From Lotus japonicus (lineage: Eukaryota > Streptophyta > Magnoliopsida > Fabales > Fabaceae): a stretch of 64,000 nucleotides of DNA. The DNA is taken from contig NC_080046.1 in assembly GCF_012489685.1 (NCBI RefSeq), positions 64,805,984 through 64,869,983 of the forward strand. The letters are read 5' to 3'. Below are positions 47,801 through 61,300 of this stretch, piece by piece (position 1 is the first letter of the stretch; every line of letters starts with the position of its first letter). Under the pieces are notes generated by a model. The model was not told the DNA's origin, searched no databases, and worked only from the letters and a program-made list of their open reading frames with translations. The position numbers were made by a program, and so were the translations under genes.

Positions 47801-50800
47801 TTAATAATCCAATGAATATAGCTTACTATGCTGTGCTATGTGCATTCCATTAACAAAATTGGGTTAGATTGCAACTCTCATACTCTTGGAATTGTTTCCT
47901 TGTTTTTTTGGAATTGTTTTGAGGTTCTTTTTTTTTTTTTGTTACAGTCAATTGCAACATTCTTCAGCCATGTCATGACTGCTATTGGGGGAAATTCTGC
48001 TGGAGCAGGTGCTGTATGCATGATAATTTATTTGTGATTCGATGCACCTGTATATGAGTTGACGCACTATACTCAATACCTTTTTAGGGTTTAAGGCTCA
48101 ATAACTTTTTATAGAACGTTGTTTCTTTAAAATTCAATGTTTGAATTATTAGTAATCATGTTCATGTTGACATTGTGTTTTAAATTTAAAGTAAACTGCA
48201 CTATACAGGTTTCATTACCAAATAGTTTTATGTTATGCAAATTTGAATTTGACTACATGTTTTCTTATAGTTCAACATGTTGATAAAATATTCAAAAGGA
48301 AATTGTCTTTAAAGAGCCATTGCACAGTATAAGTGTGAGTCTTATGCTTGTGGCAAGTGGCAACACACACACACACGCATAAAATGTTCTTATTTATTTA
48401 TTTATTTCCAAGATTGCTTGGTTGTACTGTTTATTCAAAATTTTCTGATTAATAGGTGATTCTGTTGTCAATGTCTACATCAATCATGAGAAGAAATTTG
48501 CATTTCTGGAAATGAGGACTGTTGAAGAAGCTAGTAATGCAATGTCATTAGATGGGATAGTATTTGAGGCAAGTACTGGCATGTTAATCTCTTAAAATGA
48601 CATCGTAAAGTGTTACATTAATATGAGATAAATGATAGAAGGGATTATGAGCATGTTACTTGTCATGCAGTCCATGATTTTATTTTCCTTCATAAATTAT
48701 AGCTGAATGCTTGGTCAATATGGAAATTGCCATCTGCAGTTGGTTTGGGAGTGGAGTGCATCCTAGAGCTAGGGATACCTGATAGGCTGATACATTTCCG
48801 TGCACTTTTTCACAATTTTTTTTCTTTGATTTTTATTTTTCATATATGCCCATGGATGTGGTTTTTAGTTTTTTACAGTTGAAGATTGCTTGCTGGTAAA
48901 GTAAGCATTTCACATAACATAACCATAAGTTCTTTACCTTTGTAAGAGGCTATTATCTAGTGCATTCTCAATCTGATGCTTCATGTAGCCTGTTTGTTCC
49001 TCTGACTTTTCTAGAATGTGCTCTTGTCAGCCTCCAAGTCAGATTCCCCCTTCTCTCGTCTAGTGCCAGAGTTTTTTCTCCTCGTAAGTGTCAGCCCATG
49101 AACTAAATTATATGTGACTGCCCTCTCGGCTGGGAAATCCCTCTGCGTAGCTCAATAATAAATTCCCACCCTTTCATCTTCTTCTTTGAATCTTATTTGT
49201 TTAATTAATTGACTAGAGGACAAGGAATGGGGTTCCGCCTGGAAGAATGCATTTCCCTAAACGAGTTTGTCTTAATTGAAACTGGAGAAGGAACATCAAC
49301 CGGAGTCTAAGAGGGTGGGCGCAAAGACCCGCATCGAGCTTCCCCGAGGGACTTAGAGAGAGTTCTCTTTAGGTATTCTCTACCTATCCACCTGTCTCTC
49401 CATCTCCGGCCAAGGCCAACCGACACCTTCATCTTTCTATCCATCCCCATGGCTCTGACCAGCAACTGAAAATAAACACCCACCTGCATAACCTTTCTCC
49501 GCTCTGTAGAAATGGATTGCGAGTTCACTTAGGCAATTAAATGCTTGGTAATTTCTATTGAATTTATTATTTGAGAGAAAACTACATATTGACACGTTTC
49601 CTGCGGTGATATCTCAGGGTGTTTCTGTGAGGGTTCGTAGGCCTACAGACTATAACCCTACATTAGCTGCAGCTCTAGGTCCTTGCCAGCCAAGTCCATA
49701 CCTTAACTTATCTGCCGTTGGATTGTCTGGAGGGTAAGCTTACAGTTTGGTTTGATGCCTATCTCTACATTTTATATGGATTTTACATAGTATTCGAGCC
49801 AGTTCTGTTTTAACCAATCTGGATTTGTTCCAGTACAATTGGTGGAACTGACGGACTTGATCGCATCTTTGTGGGTGGGCTGCCATACTACTTTGCTGAA
49901 GAACAAATTAGAGAATTGCTCCAAGCTTTTGGGTAATGTTATCATGCATTTATTTGGTTTTTTGTCTACTCTAAAATTTTATTTTGACATGCAATTGATA
50001 CCTATGGATTGAGATTTTCTTTACAAACACAAACCTGACTTGTTCATGCTGTGGTGGCCTTTGACCCATTGCAGCCCTCTCCGGTCTTTTGATCTAGTTA
50101 GGGATAAAGAAACTGGAAATTCTAAAGGATATGGTTTCTGCATCTATCAGGTGAAGGAAGATGTAATGTATAATCTGTAGATGTTCATGATGCTATTACT
50201 TTTCAACTGTTACTTCTTTTAAGTATGGTAACTTTCTAACAAAGTATGAAGCTTGTTTAATATCTTTCTCAAAATTTATTTTCTGGGAACAATCTTGTTA
50301 GGATCCAGCGGTAACAGACATGGCTTGTGCCTCTCTCAATGGCCTTAAAATGGGCGACAAAACATTGACTGTAAGGCGTGCTACTGTCAGGTTGGTCTTT
50401 TTACTGAAATAAGTATTATATGCTTGAACTTTGATTTTATCCATTGCCTTATATTATTTTTTGATGTTACTGTGTTACTTCATGGCATACAGAACTTCAA
50501 CTTTCCTTCCTTCAATATTTTCAAATGCTATAAAATATGAACATGGATCTGTGACTCATGGAGAAATAGAAGGGAGAAATTTCAATTGAGAAGAAAGGAT
50601 CAATGAGGAAGTAGTTTACTGAGACTTTAACTGAATAATTTATCAGTCAATGAGTCCTTTTTAATTGGCAAACCTCCGGCAGTTTAAAGTTTACTATTTT
50701 AAAAATCCTTAAATAGTATTTTTCAAAATAGGAAACTCTAATTTGATAGATAAGAATTATTGCATTAAATCTCTAATTTCTAAACCCCTTAATATCCTGA

Positions 50801-52342
50801 TTGCTGATTAATCATACTTACCTTAGATATATGGAATAGAACATTTTATATATGCTGCCAAGCTTCTGTATATTGGTTTCGATAACCTTCAATCGCCTGT
50901 GCTTTGGTGTTTTGGCCTTTTGGGGTAGATCCTCTATTATTTTCTGCTTTTTGTGTTGGAACAAGGAAGTTGAAAGGGATTTAGATGAATCTTTTAAACA
51001 TTGTTCTGATATTCTTCAATGCATTTGTATTGTTTAAAATATGAAATCTTCAATTGTTTATATTTTTACCTCTTTTTGTGTATTAAATTCATTGTAATGT
51101 ACTTGGGCAGTGGACATTCTAAAACAGAGCAGGAACACATCTTTGCACAGGCTCAACAGAATATAACTATGCAGGTGAAGCACACTAATTTCACCTTCTA
51201 TTTTTCTACTACTTTTACATTTACTTTTGCTCATGATTATATATGTTCAATTGACAGAAAGTAGCTTTAGAAGTGGTCGGGTTAAATATCCCAGGAGTTG
51301 AAAGAGTGCCAACAACAATTGATGAAAGCGCCACCAAAGTTTTATGTTTGACTGAGGTGATTCTACTTTCTACTACTTTCATAATTTTATTTATTAATCA
51401 AAATACTTGATGCATAGCTTTTCTTAGGTGATTGGCTTTCTATTTCTTTTTCCTCCCTCTACTTGTTTCCACTATGTCATAATTTACTATGTTTGTTAAC
51501 AATTTGTCTCAAGTGATACTTGTAGTCTTTCCCTTCACCTCTTTTGCCTGGTTTTCTTTAAAGGCCATTACAACTGATGAATTGATGGATAATGAGGAGT
51601 ATGAAGAAATAGTGGAGGACATGCGGGATGAATGCGGCAAATTTGGTATGCTTGTTGCGTAATATGTTGTGTAATCTGCTTAAAGCTGTCCATTTAAGTC
51701 ATTATAGTATGTTTCATTTTCTCTAGTTTAAGGAGTAAGTTCAATCTATTTAGAGATATAATTAGATGTTCAGGCAACACTAAACCTTTGCCTGCCTGAA
51801 GATCTTTTTAAACTCGTTTAAGTTTTGGAAAACCATGCTTGGGAATTAACTTCCAAGACTGTTCAAAGGGATGGAAAGAACTAGAAATTATATATTAAGT
51901 TTTAGAAGGGTTATTTTGGCATGTCCACAAAGGTCTTTGGGCTTCTGTTTGATTTTTTTTCTTCTACTTGGTTTGACTTCTTCTTAGGGACCTTGATGAA
52001 TGTTGTTATTCCTCGTCCAAATCCCAGTGGAGAGCAAACTCCCGGCATTGGAAAGGTATGTAGTTCACTTTACGGTGCATTTGAGTTCTCCCGAGTCGCG
52101 TCAGTTGCTATGATAGACATGTAGCTCCACCTTTTCAGTGTGTCAATTCATGTGGTAGGAATGATTCAAACTCAGTTGTTTGAATGTGTTGTTTTCTCCT
52201 GCAGGTTTTCTTGGAATACTCTGATACAGCTGCTTCTTTCGCGGCCAAAAGTGCGCTGAATGGTAGAAAATTTGGTGGCAATATGGTGACTGCTTATTAT
52301 TATCCAGAAGAAAAGTTTCATAATATGGAGTTTGATTTATAA
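44880..52342 (+). CDS. U2AF65: Splicing factor U2AF large subunit (U2AF65)
   Basis: U2AF65 binds the polypyrimidine tract at 3' splice sites and recruits U2 snRNP. Eighteen exons: 44880-44939, 45487-45650, 45794-45904, 46223-46284, 47097-47173, 47257-47301, 47388-47447, 47948-48008, 48456-48568, 49618-49733, 49834-49932, 50075-50150, 50302-50390, 51111-51174, 51258-51356, 51564-51645, 51988-52055, 52205-52342. All join in frame to 527 residues. Domains: RS-rich N-terminus (about 1-115), RRM1 from RRVYIGGLPP (about 178), RRM2 with RIFVGGLPYYF and GYGFCIYQ (about 295-375), and the C-terminal UHM (about 410-527) with VFLEYSDTAASFAAKSALNGRKF and AYYYPEEKF. Intron 9 uses a GC donor (GAG|GCAAGT). 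TTTGCAG just before the ATG suggests an intron in the 5' UTR. Copies of exons 1-4 form the chimeric gene upstream. Confidence 0.95.
46309..46531. mobile_element. MITE in U2AF65 intron 4
   Basis: Same insertion as at 39226-39449, with GGTTGCGTTTGGG and CCAAACACAACC ends, differing by a few substitutions and a small deletion just outside the right end. Confidence 0.75.
49015..49545. other. Organelle-like insertion in U2AF65 intron 9
   Basis: This stretch differs from the surrounding T-rich intron: balanced composition, both strands rich in GGAA/TTCC, with phrases like GGGTGGGCGCAAAGACCCGC and TTCCCCGAGGGACTTAGAGA, in the style of plant mitochondrial non-coding DNA. It has no long open frame. 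I cannot name a matching mitochondrial locus, so this is a compositional call only. Confidence 0.35.
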
Positions 52343-52646
52343 TCAAATGTAATAGGGAATCATCATCTATATGTAAAGTCCGTAGTTCACTTTTCGTGAC
52401 TCCAAGTTTTGAGTGTAACTCTACAGTTTATTAGATATAATCGGTAATATTATTTCTGGTAAATTTATATGTCGATTCTATTGTCATTGACGTATCATTG
52501 CCTTCATGAAAAAAACAACTTAAATTTTTTTCTAGTGTTGGGATTTCTGTTATATTCATAAAAAAATACTTATATTTCAATTTATCGTGATACATAATTT
52601 TTCATTAGAAGCGCCTTTAATTTAGGCTATTCTTTAATTTATCAAC
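52343..52646. other. U2AF65 3' UTR and flank
   Basis: 3' UTR followed by AT-rich spacer. No clear polyadenylation signal beyond AT-rich motifs. Confidence 0.5.
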
Positions 52647-52649
52647 TAA

Positions 52650-53042
52650 AAGCATCTCCAATGGAGTTTTTATTTTGGGATCTTAAAATAAGATTCGGAT
52701 CTTATTAGATCCCACTATTGGAGTTATCCTATGTGGCATGAGATCTTAGCTTTTGTTAAGATCCGTGCCTCAGCTCAGGTACTCTCAAATCTGGGATCTT
52801 AAATAAAATATTATTTTTTTTCTCTCTCCTTCAATATTATAACCAAAGTGAAAAATAGGGAGATAAATAAATAATATAAATATATTGGGTACCGTGGGTC
52901 CCGTCAAAAGTAAAATAAGATCTTAACCATTAGAGTGAAATATGCATTGAGACCTTATGAGTGTCTTAAATCCTATGTGGTAATCTGGGCCCATAAAAAA
53001 TGAGTTAAATCCCAAAATAAGTTCCTACCATTAGAGATGCTC
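52650..53042. mobile_element. Harbinger-like MITE (393 bp), TAA target sites
   Basis: AAGCATCTCCAATGGAG at the left and GAGCATCTCTAATGGTA (reverse complement of the right end) are inverted ends of the widespread 'GAGCATCTCCAATGG' family. TAA flanks both sides (52647-52649 and 53043-53045). The interior repeats AAGATCC/GGATCTTA motifs. Confidence 0.75.
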
Positions 53043-53045
53043 TAA

Positions 53046-54352
53046 GGGTGTGAAAGGAGTCTCTTGGCTTCATTGACTTGAGGTTAAGTTGGAATGTAAA
53101 TACAAACTCAGCCCCAAAAAAAAGACAACTCCAGAGGGTTCTCTTCCACTCAAACTGAACTAGCTAAGGAAGAAACATTCATAGTTAGGTAATCTACGAC
53201 AATTCCAAATAATTGAAACTTAATAAGATTAGCCTGAAGGCTTCTTTCACCTTTGAAATAACCGAAGACAGTTTGTCTCAACCGCATTGAACAAAAGCCC
53301 AACTGAGATGTCAACACCATTGCTCACTAAAGACAAAGGGCATCCCAAGGAGTAGATGAATCTCTTGAACATGTGATCAATGATTGTCATTGGAGTAGGG
53401 GTGTGTGGTTTGTATTGCCACTAAAGCCATGGAACAATATCATATCACTTGAACAATCACCCTTAGTAATTTTATTTTGGATGATAGTAATTTTAATAAT
53501 AATGATAATAATAAATGTTATTATTAAATTGACAAACGGGAAAAGAAAAAAAAATCAAAATCCGGCATGATCAGCGGATGCAACGTGAAGGTTTGAAAGT
53601 GGGGTGAGTTGGATCTTTGTCATAAACGTTATGGATAAGACCTTTTCTTTTTCCTCGTATTCCGATTCCAAATTCCTTGTCTCCTCCACGTCATCACATC
53701 ATGACTAGATCTGATGCTGTCTAATCCTCCTACATCATTGTCTACCAAATACTACTACACCATCCCTTTTTCTCTTAAATCAATTCTTTCTAGATTTAGA
53801 AAACATTTCAAGACTACCTAAGCCAAAATAAGAAAAATGATAGACATAATGTCAAAAAAATAAAATAATGTGATATGGAAATTTTAGAAAAAAAAATAGA
53901 GTGAGATTTGACAACTGAAATGTAGAAATCAGGATGACAACAACAAGTAAACACAAACATGAAGTAATAATTTCTCCCTACTAGTCATTTTTAATGCAAT
54001 GTCAATTTTCATATTGCTTTACTTTATTTAGACACTTATTTTATGGTGATTTTTGATCTGTCATAACTCATAACATAAAAAAATTTAAAAATACGCGGTG
54101 TCGAGTCATCACAGTCCTGTAACGTGATTTGTGGAATATTAATGTTGTTGATGAATTGAATTGAAAAGTATACAATAAAAAATCAGTTCTGACTTGTATA
54201 TCATATCATATATGAAATTAATTAATGAGAAATATATTACTTGTACTATTTCATCCTTATCCAGTTTTGATAGAATTGCCACGTAGAAACACGGTATCTC
54301 ACCTTCCAGTCAAACTGAGAGCTAGTATTGTGATCCATATTGTATTTGTGTC
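53046..54352. other. Spacer and promoter region of the aluminium-induced-type gene
   Basis: No gene was found. The last 500 bases are AT-rich, with ACGTGATTTG near 54122 and other ACGT cores, possible bZIP sites, but none is strong enough to call. Confidence 0.4.
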
Positions 54353-54360
54353 TATATATA
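54353..54360 (+). promoter_or_regulatory. TATA box
   Basis: TATATATA about 115 bp before the start codon at 54474, followed by a TC-rich leader (CTCATATCTCATTCTCATTC). The position suits a plant core promoter with an ~85 base leader. Confidence 0.6.
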
Positions 54361-54473
54361 TCTCCCTGAATCACTCTTTCATTTCATTACTATCCGTTAT
54401 CATTCTAAGCCTTTCTATCACTCATATCTCATTCTCATTCTCCATTTGTAAACACAAGAGTTTCATAGCAAAG

Positions 54474-56169
54474 ATGTTGGGAATTTTCAAGGAAAAGTTG
54501 ATCAATGCACCCAAGGAGCTGAACAGTCCAGCTTCTTTGATTTCTCAAACAAAGCCTAAGCAAAGTCATGAAATCCTCAACAATTTCATGTCCTCCTGCA
54601 CCAGTTCCTCCTCCAATCCTTTCTTCATGAGCTTTGGAAATGATGCTGTGCTAGCCTATTCCCCTTCAAAGAAACCCTCCATTCATCAGAGGTAATAAAG
54701 AAATCCCATTTTGTCATTTTGCCTTTAAGACATGTTTGCTTGGCACTGAAATTTAATTTCACCTAATAATTGAGGGATCAATCATCAATTATCAGTTCAT
54801 TACCTTTCCAAAATTTTAAGGCTAGATTAAATTGGTTGTGTTAGATGATATGATTAGTTATAGCATGTTTGGAAATTCTTCATTTTAAAGTTAGAATCAA
54901 TGAATCATATTAGGAAAAAACTTATGTGAGTAGCTTCTGATCACAAAATTGATTATGAAGAAATAGAAGTTGATTCAAACATACTATTAATGGATCTCTT
55001 ATTTCAGAAATGGATTTATGAATATGTCCATTAATTTGTATCCCTAATGAAAAAAAGGGCAAACCTATGTGAGGTTCAGATCCACTTTGTAGATCTAATG
55101 TAGGTCATCTTAGCTTATATTTTTGTAAGTGGCACATAGTACAAACCTTACCGTTGCGTCGATACTTGGTCTATTTGTATTGCTAATACAATTTTTTTTT
55201 TTGTCACAGGCTGTTTAGTGGTTTGGACAACATATACTGTGTTTTCTTGGGTAGCCTGCACAACCTTAGCCAGCTGAACAAGCAGTATGGGCTGTCAAAG
55301 GGAACCAATGAGGCCATGTTTATCATTGAAGCTTATCGTACCCTTCGCGACAGGGGTCCTTACCCAGCAGATCAGGTCCTCAAAGAACTTGAAGGAAGTT
55401 TTGGATTTGTGATCTATGACAACAAGGATGGAACAGTTTTTGTTGCATCTGTGAGTCCCATATCTGAAATTCTAAATGTTGGATCATAATGTTGTGTTGA
55501 AAATGTATGTTACTTACATAATGTTGTATTGTCTATTTTGAGCAGGGTTCTGATGGCCAGGTTGGGCTCTTCTGGGGTATTGCAGCTGATGGTTCAATTG
55601 TCATTTCTGAAAACCTGGAGCTTGTAAAATCAAGCTGTGCTAAATCATTTGCACCATTCCCAACTGGTATGTATTCAATTTGGTTTCTCTTTCCATTGCA
55701 AAAATTGGATTTAGATTTCAGGGAGTTTGAGAAATCTTAAATTCAGGCCATCAACATCTGAGTCGTCAGTCTTTAATCGAACGACTCAGATTACTTGAAT
55801 GTGTGAATTTAGATAGTCTCCAAATCCATGGCTTTTGTGCTTAGCTCTTGTAGAGATTATTTAGATTTCAATTTTTTATCAAAATAGTACAACTATAAGG
55901 TAATGGCAAAATTAAAAGGGACTCATAGAAAGGAACCATAAAGAACTTAATGCATGGCTTGTGTTGAATTTGCAGGGTGTTTGTTTCATAGTGAGCATGG
56001 TCTTCTGAGCTTTCAGCATCCAACTAAGAAGATGAAAGCAATGCCTAGGATTGACAGTGAGGGGATTATGTGTGGAGCCAACTTCAATGTTGATTCTCAA
56101 TCAAAGAACCAGATGATGCCTCGTGTTGGAAGTGAAGCTAATTGGGCTATTTGGGGCTCTGAAGCTTGA
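54474..56169 (+). CDS. Aluminium-induced-type protein with YGL and LRDR motifs (TSJT1-like)
   Basis: Four exons, 54474-54691, 55210-55450, 55546-55666 and 55976-56169, encode 257 residues. The family (DUF3700) has a class-II glutamine-amidotransferase-like fold and is induced by aluminium, auxin or dark stress; its enzymatic role is not established. The signature motifs are Y99-G-L101 and L118-R-D-R121, with ELEGSFGFVIYDNKDGTVFVAS as the central strand pair and GLFWGIAADGSIVIS after it. The C-terminal tail (IDSEGIMCGANFNVDSQSK ... WAIWGSEA) is typical of the longer stem-specific TSJT1 subgroup. The start is the ATG of MLGIFKEKL, conserved in the family. No catalytic N-terminal cysteine is seen after processing of this start, as in other members. 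Confidence 0.95.
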
Positions 56170-58333
56170 TTAATTTGATCATAATCTAAGTTATTTTCTT
56201 TTCTATTTTGGGTTTTATTCGTTTTGGCAAGGGCAACTTAATATGATTAGAGTGGTTGACTTCTAATGTTTGCTTTTAGGCCTTTTGGAATATCTAGCTT
56301 TTCTCGTTTGGCTCCATTGTTGTGTACATATCTATGTAGCGACTATGGTAATTTCCACTATGAATAACAGAAATTTGAGTTTTCACTTATGGATCTTTAA
56401 GTGTGTATTTGCTTCCACTATATGTTATTATTAGTTCTTTCTTCACAAAGTGAAGCAGGGCATGAGAAAATTCAGCACACATGATTGATTTGCATATATT
56501 TTGCACGATCAAAATGGATGAAGAGTTTGGTCATGTGGCTCCTCAACATTCGACATAGTTTTTGTGGCAAATGGATCCTTGAATATGATGCATCAAAAAT
56601 GTTTGCATACCAATTACATGTTATCAACCTTGTTCTAGCTATTCCGGGTGGACATTTTTTCCATGCACAAGAATTGAATAAACGAGAACAAACATGTATC
56701 ACTTGAATCAATTACCTGTTAGTTATAATTTAATGTTAGATTTGGAAAAATAGGATTTCACTCGTGGAAATCATCATGTTTTATTTGTTTTACAACACAA
56801 GTTGGAAGAAGTGTCATAATTTAGAGGGTTAAAACCTTTATCTGTTCTTCGCATATATACTTCAACTCGACCATTTGACGGATGTTTTCCCTTCATGTAA
56901 ATATACAACTTATTATATATTATTTTTCGTGGGCTAAAGGTTTACTTAAACATGATATTCTTGGTATGAGAGATATAGTCGAGATGTTCCACTTGACATG
57001 AAGTAACTTCCAGAATTTCTTATCAGGAATAGGAATGAAGTAAATTGCAATAACAAATTAGATCAACATATACAATATCCGTCTAGTATTGGCATTTTAG
57101 GAATTAAACGTGACATTCCAATACAATTCTCTATATATATATAGTGTAAAGTTGTTTCATTCTGCAGTAAGGTAAAGTTGTTTCCTCGTAATTAGTATCT
57201 AACTCACTACCCACATCACATGACAGCAATATTTGTAATTGGCAAACATCTTTGATAAATTGAGAATGTTGTCTGTCAATTTATAAAGCCCAGTACATAA
57301 AAGACATCATCATCATCATCATTGTTGTTAATTTAATCACAGAACTTCACATTTGTGTATAATGAATAGATTGAACCAGAAGTGCTTAGATGATCACAGA
57401 TTTTTTGCTCGCCATCACCTGAAGAGAGTCCAAGCCAAAGATACATCAGACATTGGAAGACGGAAGCATGGACCACACTCCAACTATGGTCCCGGAGGCA
57501 TGCCTTGATATGTGGAGATGACCGGAGCAGAAACTCACCCAGACTTTTTGAAACAAAAAACAAAATGAAGCATGGCTGGCTTGTCAAAAGAAGCAGATCA
57601 CTATCAACCTCTTCCGGCCAAACTGGTGGTTACAGTAGCCAAATTTCTTTTATCCATGTCCATAAGAATCTGCAATAAATCAAGATAACTCATGGTGTTA
57701 TCCAATATTTGAGGATTGGATGGCAAAGAAAATGCAACATATATACCACAAGGGTCCTGCACTTGAATTCCCACACTTGTGATGCATTTTACAGGACAGA
57801 TAAAGAGTTCAAGAGTTAAAGCCAGAAGACTGGTTACAATTATAATAGACTCAGCATCACCACAATCAGCCAAAACTAACTATCTGACAATTTTGGCTAT
57901 ATACCTTGAGAGTGAATAGAATGACTTATGCTTGATCTAAGAAATTTGTAAATTAAAGAATTATTACTTTGATGCTTTATGAGTAACAGGAATTTTTAAT
58001 GAAGACTAACTTTAGTTCGTTTGAATTGGCATAAGCACACAATCCAGATACGACAACACCAGAAGCAACACTTTGTGGCTTCTACTTGGAAGTGTTTAAA
58101 GCGTTTCCAAACGCATAACCAAACATGTTATTAAAATACTTGGAATCCAACAAGATGATTAGTAGAATAAATGCTAAATCCAAGTTTGGTTCGTCACCAA
58201 CAATGACAACATACAACGAACCTGTGTGTCAGGTAAATTTACATCTCTTATCTCCTGTACAATTCCAGTCAGCATTTGTATGAAGCCATAAATATATGCA
58301 CTGCTTCCATCAATAGTTTTTTTATGGAGCCAG
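56170..58333. other. Convergent intergenic region
   Basis: It holds the 3' UTRs of the aluminium-induced-type gene (+) and MED16 (-). Open frames near 56472-56711 and 57333-57873 resemble no family and have no codon structure I trust. A (CAT)n run sits at about 57308-57322. Confidence 0.4.
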
Positions 58334-61300
58334 CTACACAACCCGAGCCCATGTTCCACCACACATTGGACAGCCATAAGCCCAACGGCTGATCCACCAA
58401 GTCTCACGGTCATTTTGACTACCAAGGTTAGCGGAACCTGGTGAAGCGAAAGCAGAAGTCTGCCGCAGACATCTTATGCACTACACCACACACAAGTAAA
58501 AAAGAAGAATAAAAACCTGGCATTGATTGCTTTAGAGAATGAAAAGAACTCTTGAACAGACTCAATGACAAGCATTTAGTAGTTATAGAACCTTATGTGA
58601 ACAAGATATCTTCACTTACCTTGTACCAGACTCCTTCGAGGCCAGTCTTCCACAATGTAGTAACAACATCTCTTCGAGATCCCATTATACCGAGATAAGC
58701 TCCCAGGCCCACAGAAGTGTTCAACCCAAAAGCCGCATCTCGTTCAGACAACCTGCGCTTCCTTGGCCATAAGCCATTGGCTCCATAGTAGATATCCGAA
58801 TTTTCCGATGAGCTGAAATCAAATGGACTTAAACTAACAAGTTTTGGTGCATCACTTGAAGAATCCGCTTCATCTGTATCAGTCCCAGATCCACCAAACA
58901 AATTGCGTCTATGCCATTCTTCTGCTGGAGGGTGGAGTTCTAACTCACGTAGTAGAAGACCAGCAGCATCTGCACCTCTAGGGCGAGGCATGTTCTGCAT
59001 AAACATTTTTTATTTAGTTTTGGGGCCGTGGTCATTACAGGGATGTTAGTCTCAGTCCAAATAAACAGACAGAATTTAATGCAATGCAACCATATGAAAC
59101 AAAACGAACAAAAACATGTAACCTATCAAAAACTCATTATTCAAATCATATTAACTGCTCCTACATGATCTAAAACAGTGCGCTTTATCACTAAATCAGC
59201 AATAACATATACAATAAGAGGCACCCTTACTAAAGAAGGACAATTGAACCACTTTCTAATAATAAATGTGTGGCAGAAATATATCACGTCATGTTCATGA
59301 AATACCAATTATACCTAGTTTTATTTGTCTCACAGAAAGACTAAGTTTGAAATGAGAAACCACAAAGCTACCTGCATATGTGGGCCAAGAGATGCTTCCA
59401 CAACCTCTGGCAGTACAGTATAGTTCCCATCAATATAATGCAGGCGCACTTGAATGTTGCTACTCCCCACTTGAGAAACTGGCAAGGGATGTTGCAGCGC
59501 AGAGGTTCGCCGACAGAGATCCATGAGTACTAGAAAAAGAACCTTGACCTGCATTACCAGTGAAGTAAGACCTTAAGTACAAGAAAGAATAAAATCGATT
59601 TCTAAGACATTAATCTCAGTCACAAGTCACTAAAATAAGAGCCATTGGGCAAGTCATAATACAATTATACCTCTTCAAAAGTATATCCTTGGCCAGCATT
59701 TCCAGTACCAATTCTTGAACGCCCAGGTGATGGTTCTTCTCCTCCTTTTGATCCAGACACAAGCTGACCAACTCGACCTGTTTGACCATCCATATTTGAC
59801 AATGGTTTTGCATTCTCCTCCACCTTGCCAGGAACAGAAGCATTAGGTTGAGACTTTTGTGCATTCGTATCAGCAGATCTCTGCGAGCCACTCATATAGC
59901 GAGGAAGTTGTGTTCTCCGAAAGAAAAAGCAGAAGAGTAAAAGCTGGCATAATCTATGAAGGAAATGACAGTCCCCAATAAGTCGAACTGCAGGTGTTCC
60001 AGGAAATGTTCCTGTATTAATGCTTATGGGCACAAAGGACGAAGGACCACTGATAGGGGGGGTAGGAGTTGGGTTGGACACTCCATCAGGTGTGCTGCTA
60101 ATCTTGGCAATAGCCCCATGTACCCAAGCTTGCATTTGTGTGCTTCCACTAGAACTGGTTGTCCCATTTTGACCTCCTGAATATCATTTTGTTTGCTTTA
60201 ATTTGATATGAAAAATACACAATAAAGATAATACAGATGGTTCAGAAAATTAAAATATTCAAGGTTGGACAAGGGATAATTCTCCATGAAAAGAAAAACA
60301 TCAAGTCTTTGCTTTTATGGTAGATAAACAATGTCCAGACTTCAGAAGTTAGACATAAATAAAATCAAACAAACTATAACACTAAAAAATAAGCCTTTTC
60401 CTGCTAGGTAGGGTTTGGTTAGATGGATTAAATGAAGCCAGAATGTCATGAATCATGTTTACTGACAGACCATTTAAATCCAAATCTTACATAATAGTTT
60501 GCTTTATAGGTTTCTTCAGTAAAAAATATTTATTCAAAAGCACAGTATATCATGTAATTGCAGGCTGACCCTGATTTGTTGCTGAAGTTGCGGAATTTTG
60601 GGTAGGACTAGCAACCATATTCCGGTTGCTTCCAGTCCCTGCGGTCACAGCATGACTTGCCAATGTACGACAGAAACTTGCATAACGCCGCAACCGTGTG
60701 ATAAAATGTGAGGCCAGATCAAGAACTGAATCAACATAAGCCTGCATGATATTAAAAAAAAAGTCATGTATATACAGTCAATTGTTCAACAAACTCAAAG
60801 AATGCCAGCTCATTGAAAAGAAGGAATTGAAGAGCTTAATAATATATGAACACATTAATAGGTAGGGAAATATATTTATCTACATGTGCAATATATATGC
60901 AACAAGTTTAGTTCTTTTACATTTGTGAATGTAAATGAAGTATTTATGGCAAAGATTGAACAAAGCAGAGCACGCAGACAGAACTAAGCAGTTAATAACC
61001 GCTGCACCAGAAAGTTGTGTCCAGTAGTTCTCATTATAGCATGCGCTTACAGTTACAAATGTAAACAAAACAAACCTGAATAAATGGAACTAGTGCAGGT
61101 TCAACAGCCACTTCTTCAGGGTCAATGCTTGATAATGTCTCTCCAGATACCTGCCAAGGATCAGGCACTAAAGCTGAAGGATTTATCAAAGCAGACTCAA
61201 TTCCTTTCCCAAGCATATCCAACAACAACCTGGCTTGCATATCCAGAACCATTGCCCTCACATCTTGAGCATTTGATCCTTCAAGTAGCCTACACTTTAT

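Noticed and set aside
57333..57873. Possible small gene downstream of MED16
   Set aside because: Two minus-strand open frames of 84 and 89 codons lack homology, splice logic and codon bias; more likely MED16 3' UTR or spacer.
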